DNA of 64,000 nt from Candidatus Gastranaerophilales bacterium (GTDB lineage: Bacteria > Cyanobacteriota > Vampirovibrionia > Gastranaerophilales > Gastranaerophilaceae), in NCBI GenBank assembly GCA_944324255.1, contig CALUVM010000004.1, positions 41,354 through 105,353 on the forward strand. Direction: 5' to 3'. The position numbers were made by a program, and so were the translations under genes. The notes beneath the pieces were generated by a model. The model searched no databases. It was not told the DNA's origin and was given only the letters and a program-made list of their open reading frames with translations. Positions 61,169-64,000 of this stretch are shown here, piece by piece. Numbering within the stretch: the stretch's first letter is position 1; every line of letters starts with the position of its first letter.

Positions 61169-61782
61169 TTAGTATAATCCCTCACTTCGCTCAATATTTC
61201 TTTTGCCCTTTGCGTAATCTCTTTTGCCGTAAATCCCTGATAGAAATCCCTTCCTACACCTACAGCCGCAGCTCCGGCATTAATATATGTCACAACCTCA
61301 CTTAGTTTAATATTGGCAGTTGGCATAAGATGTAAAAACGGCATTTGTCTTAAAATGTTTTCAATATACTGTACACCGCCCATTGCTTCAACAGGAAATA
61401 ATTTAATGAGCTGAATTCTGGATTTCCAGGCATTATAAGCCTCATTTGCCGTAGATGTTCCGGCAATATAAGGAACTCTTAAGTTTTTAGAAATTTTTAC
61501 AAGACTCATCTGAAAAATAGGAGATGCAAAAAGTTTTGCACCCGCCTGCAATGCAGCTTCCGCCTGATAAGATGTTATAATCCCGCCTGCGCAAACACTG
61601 GCATATTTAGAAACTTCTTCTATTGCTTTATAAATTGAAATATTTTCTACATTTATTTCCAAAACTTTTATTCCGCCTTCAACGAGAGCTTTTGCAATCT
61701 CAACTGCTCTGTCAGCATCGGCGCATCTTATTATAGGATAAACCTTATCTTCTGCTATTATATTTAAACAATTTTCAACCAT
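61153..61782 (-). CDS. eda: 2-keto-3-deoxy-6-phosphogluconate / 4-hydroxy-2-oxoglutarate aldolase
   Basis: The 209-residue class I aldolase splits KDPG to pyruvate and glyceraldehyde 3-phosphate. Motifs are VYPIIRCADADRAVEIAKALVEGGIKVLEINVE, YASVCAGGIITSYQAEAAL, FPVEAMGGVQYIENIL (Schiff-base lysine is L-K-L-F-P-type; here LIKLFPVEAMGG) and the glycine-rich phosphate site AAVGVGRDF. AAGGA precedes the ATG. It is the first gene of the eda-kinase-csaB operon and is divergent from the cyclase gene. Confidence 0.92.
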   Translation of the reverse strand: MVENCLNIIAEDKVYPIIRCADADRAVEIAKALVEGGIKVLEINVENISIYKAIEEVSKYASVCAGGIITSYQAEAALQAGAKLFASPIFQMSLVKISKNLRVPYIAGTSTANEAYNAWKSRIQLIKLFPVEAMGGVQYIENILRQMPFLHLMPTANIKLSEVVTYINAGAAAVGVGRDFYQGFTAKEITQRAKEILSEVRDYTKWSKK

Positions 61783-61822
61783 ATATATGTATCCTTTTCC
61801 CCAGAAATATTATATCATAAAT

Positions 61823-63838
61823 ATGTATTATCAAGCGAACGGGTTAAAACCATTGAATAGAATTAAACTTATACTCTCTTTTATAATTATTGCACTTGTT
61901 TTTATTTTTGTCGCATATTTCACATACAATACAGCAGAAGCAAAAGCTTACGACTATATGCTCAAACATTTCACGACCGCAAAACTCCCGTTTGATAATC
62001 ATAAACAGATTTACGGCAGCGACGATATCGTACTTGTAATGATTGATGCAAAAACAGTTGAAAAATACCGCTGGCCATGGAAAAGAGAAACAAATTGTAA
62101 ATTATTTGAATATCTTTTAAACTATACCGACACAAAAATTGTAGTACACGATTCCATTCTGGCTACATTGGACAGAGATAACCCTGAATCCGATAAAAAA
62201 TTTTTTAATACACTGAACAAGTTTGATAACCTTGTTGAGGGATTTATGCCCGTTATTAAAAACTGGGATAATCCCCGAAAAGGAAACTCTTATGATAAAG
62301 TGTTCGGAGAAAAATTTTCAATAAAAGTAACAGATAAATCTTTCCCTTCTCCTGATTTATACGGGAGCATGATGACCTTTCCGGAGCCTTACTTTAATAT
62401 CGTAAAATATGCCGGCTCTGTTTCAATACTTCCGGGTTTTATCAACGGAAACCTGTCAAGCTGGTCAATGGATGAAATTTACAGAAATCAGGAATATATC
62501 TTTAAGTACAAGGGTAAATATTATCCTTCACTTGCAATGAGAACATTCCTGCTCGCCAATAATAATCCACAAATAGTTATTACCAATAAATATATAAAAT
62601 TTCCGGAACTAAACTATAAAATAAAACAGGTACGCAATTATTACCAGAAGATTACTCCAATAAGGTTCTATAAGCTTTATCCTACGGGATATTCCCATAT
62701 AAAATACTCGGCAGTAGACTTAATGGACTCATATGACAATCTTCAGACAGGTAAAAAACCTATTCTTGATTCTGCTCTTTTTAAAGACAAAATCGTAGTA
62801 ATAGGAGCAAATGTCCCTGCAGGCACAGGACTAAATGATAACAAAAACACTCCAATCTCTATTAACCACCCCGGAGCAGATATTCAAGCAACTATTATAG
62901 ATAACATATTCCACAACGATTTCTTGAATATTGCACCTGATTGGGTAAATATTTTGCTAACTATATTGGGCATGGTTTTCGTATATGGTTTTATCAGAGC
63001 ATTTGGATTGTTAAAATCCATAATATCCGTTCTGGGAGTGATTTTCGGATATTTAATACTAGGTGCAGCCTGCTATTATTTTAAAATAGTTATAAGCGTT
63101 CTTACTCCGGTTATAATGTTTGTGCTCACGATAATTCTTGCATATACGCATAAATTTGTACTTGAAAACAGGAGCAAAGAAAAAGTTAAGTCCGCAATGG
63201 GCAAATATATGTCGGAAGACGTTATGAAACGTGTCATAATGAATATTGACAATCTCGGACTCGGAGGGAAAAAATCAACTGTTACGGTTTTATTTGCGGA
63301 TATAAGAGGGTTTACATCAATGAGCGAGCAGATGTCCGCTCAGCAGGTTTCCGAAATCCTTAACGAATACTTTACCGAAATGGAACCTATAATCACTAAA
63401 TACAACGGAATAATTAATAAGTTCATAGGCGATGCGGTCATGGCAGTGTTTGGAGAACCTATTCAGGACAAAAACCATGCGCAAAATGCTGTAAAATGTG
63501 CATACGAAATGCTGGAGAAGGTTAAAGAACTCCAGAAAAAATGGGTAAAAGAGAACAAACCTAAAATAGAAATCGGAATCGGAATTAATACCGGCGAAGT
63601 TTTTGTCGGGAATATAGGTTCGGTTAACCGTATGGAATACACGGTAATAGGGGATACCGTTAACCTCGCAAGCAGGCTGGAAAGTTATAATAAAATCTAT
63701 AAAACAAAACTCCTTATAAGTCCTACAACATATGAAGAAGTAAAGAGTTTTACCGATGTAATAAAGATTTCTGATGTACAGATAAGAGGCAAAGCCCATA
63801 AAATGGATATTTATGAGGTCTTGAAAGTTACGATATAA
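61823..63838 (+). CDS. CHASE2-domain adenylate/guanylate cyclase
   Basis: The protein has about 670 residues: a first membrane segment (IKLILSFIIIALVFIFVAYF), an extracytoplasmic CHASE2-type sensor (about residues 40-370, with IVLVMIDAKTVEKYRWPWKR and DKIVVIGANVPAGTG), three further membrane segments (about 380-460), and a class III cyclase domain: VTVLFADIRGFTSMSEQ, FIGDAVMAVFGEP (metal-binding aspartates) and GINTGEVFVGNIGSVNRMEYTVIGDTVNLASRLES. It makes cAMP or cGMP from an outside signal. The longest frame begins at 61787, inside the eda leader; 61823 or a TTG at 61853 is likelier. Confidence 0.9.
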   Translation: MYYQANGLKPLNRIKLILSFIIIALVFIFVAYFTYNTAEAKAYDYMLKHFTTAKLPFDNHKQIYGSDDIVLVMIDAKTVEKYRWPWKRETNCKLFEYLLNYTDTKIVVHDSILATLDRDNPESDKKFFNTLNKFDNLVEGFMPVIKNWDNPRKGNSYDKVFGEKFSIKVTDKSFPSPDLYGSMMTFPEPYFNIVKYAGSVSILPGFINGNLSSWSMDEIYRNQEYIFKYKGKYYPSLAMRTFLLANNNPQIVITNKYIKFPELNYKIKQVRNYYQKITPIRFYKLYPTGYSHIKYSAVDLMDSYDNLQTGKKPILDSALFKDKIVVIGANVPAGTGLNDNKNTPISINHPGADIQATIIDNIFHNDFLNIAPDWVNILLTILGMVFVYGFIRAFGLLKSIISVLGVIFGYLILGAACYYFKIVISVLTPVIMFVLTIILAYTHKFVLENRSKEKVKSAMGKYMSEDVMKRVIMNIDNLGLGGKKSTVTVLFADIRGFTSMSEQMSAQQVSEILNEYFTEMEPIITKYNGIINKFIGDAVMAVFGEPIQDKNHAQNAVKCAYEMLEKVKELQKKWVKENKPKIEIGIGINTGEVFVGNIGSVNRMEYTVIGDTVNLASRLESYNKIYKTKLLISPTTYEEVKSFTDVIKISDVQIRGKAHKMDIYEVLKVTI

Positions 63839-63862
63839 TTTTGGGGGTTACAAAACTTGTAA

Positions 63863-63891
63863 TTGAAATTTTGTTTTCTTTCTGGTTTAAT
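63863..63891 (+). promoter_or_regulatory. Candidate promoter of tRNA-Leu
   Basis: TTGAAA (63863-63868), a 17-bp spacer and TTTAAT (63886-63891), 22 bp before the tRNA. Confidence 0.45.
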
Positions 63892-63913
63892 GGGTTTATT
63901 GACAAGTTAATAT

Positions 63914-63997
63914 GCCGATGTGATGGAATTGGTAGACGTGCCAGACTCAAAATCTGGTGTAGGCAACTACGTGCCGGTTCGACCCCGGCCATCGGCA
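63914..63997 (+). tRNA. tRNA-Leu, anticodon CAA
   Basis: The acceptor stem GCCGATG pairs with CATCGGC at the 3' end (discriminator A at 63997). The anticodon stem CCAGA/TCTGG encloses the 7-base loop CTCAAAA, giving anticodon CAA (reads UUG). A long variable arm (GTAG-GCAA-CTAC) marks a class II tRNA, and the T arm GCCGG-TTCGACC-CCGGC is intact. CCA is not encoded (TTT follows), so it is added by the nucleotidyltransferase. Confidence 0.96.
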
Positions 63998-64000
63998 TTT

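Overview
The window is 64 kb of AT-rich, gene-dense bacterial chromosome using the standard code (TAA, TAG and TGA all end genes). Several traits suggest a non-photosynthetic relative of cyanobacteria of the Gastranaerophilales (Melainabacteria/Vampirovibrionia) type. These are prepilins with the N-terminus TLAEVLITLGIVGVIAALT, a flagellar export cluster, a four-gene 2-oxoacid:ferredoxin oxidoreductase next to fermentative genes, ThyX, and cyanobacteria-like short tandem repeats between genes. This placement is an inference; there is no rRNA gene here to confirm it.

Layout. 1-10.4 kb: the end of a LysR regulator, a secreted protein and an XRE regulator with three operator-like sites, mraY, a starch-synthase-like protein, ndk-tgt, and groES-groEL with a four-helix-bundle (S23-type) gene between them inside inverted repeat arrays. 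10.4-19.7 kb: the four-subunit oxidoreductase, a prepilin gene broken by two nonsense codons, leuD, dnaN, a small unknown gene, a dCMP-type deaminase and thrS with a structured leader. 19.7-26.6 kb: a minus-strand run (hypothetical, thyX, amino-acid-binding protein, TPR, GGDEF, tsaE, tsaB). 26.7-38.3 kb: a glycosyltransferase with an AbrB-like partner, a radical SAM/TrpD-like pair, pgk, adk, folC, a sensor kinase, a MalG-like permease and two prepilins. 38.6-53.4 kb: a GH57 glycosidase, an M16 peptidase, a large EF-hand zincin, an ADP-forming acyl-CoA synthetase, a MalF-like permease, a GT4 and an aminotransferase. 53.6-57.8 kb: flagellar switch and export genes (FliM/FliN-like, FliO, FliP, FliQ, a secreted protein, FliR). 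57.8-64 kb: a membrane-anchored Hsp20-like protein, a repeat-filled gap, csaB-like, pfkB and eda genes, a CHASE2 cyclase and tRNA-Leu(CAA).

How the genes fit together. The ferredoxin oxidoreductase and the ADP-forming CoA ligase can jointly yield ATP from 2-oxoacids; pgk, PfkB kinase and KDPG aldolase feed carbon toward them. GH57, the starch-synthase-like protein and the split MalF/MalG permeases point to alpha-glucan or sugar handling. The flagellar genes, diguanylate cyclase, adenylate/guanylate cyclase and sensor kinase form a motility and signalling layer.

The most unusual content is non-coding. A family of GTGAYTRA/GTGAYTA repeat arrays with a conserved tail occupies about ten intergenic gaps. 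In one place paired arrays form 33-bp inverted repeats around an S23 gene inside groESL, resembling a small mobile unit. There are also two 139-bp MITE-like copies, a hairpin repeat family, and a recurring promoter layout in which the -10 box ends only 6-7 nt before ATG, suggesting leaderless mRNAs. Start codons were often moved from the longest frame to one preceded by a good ribosome binding site; these choices are noted per gene.
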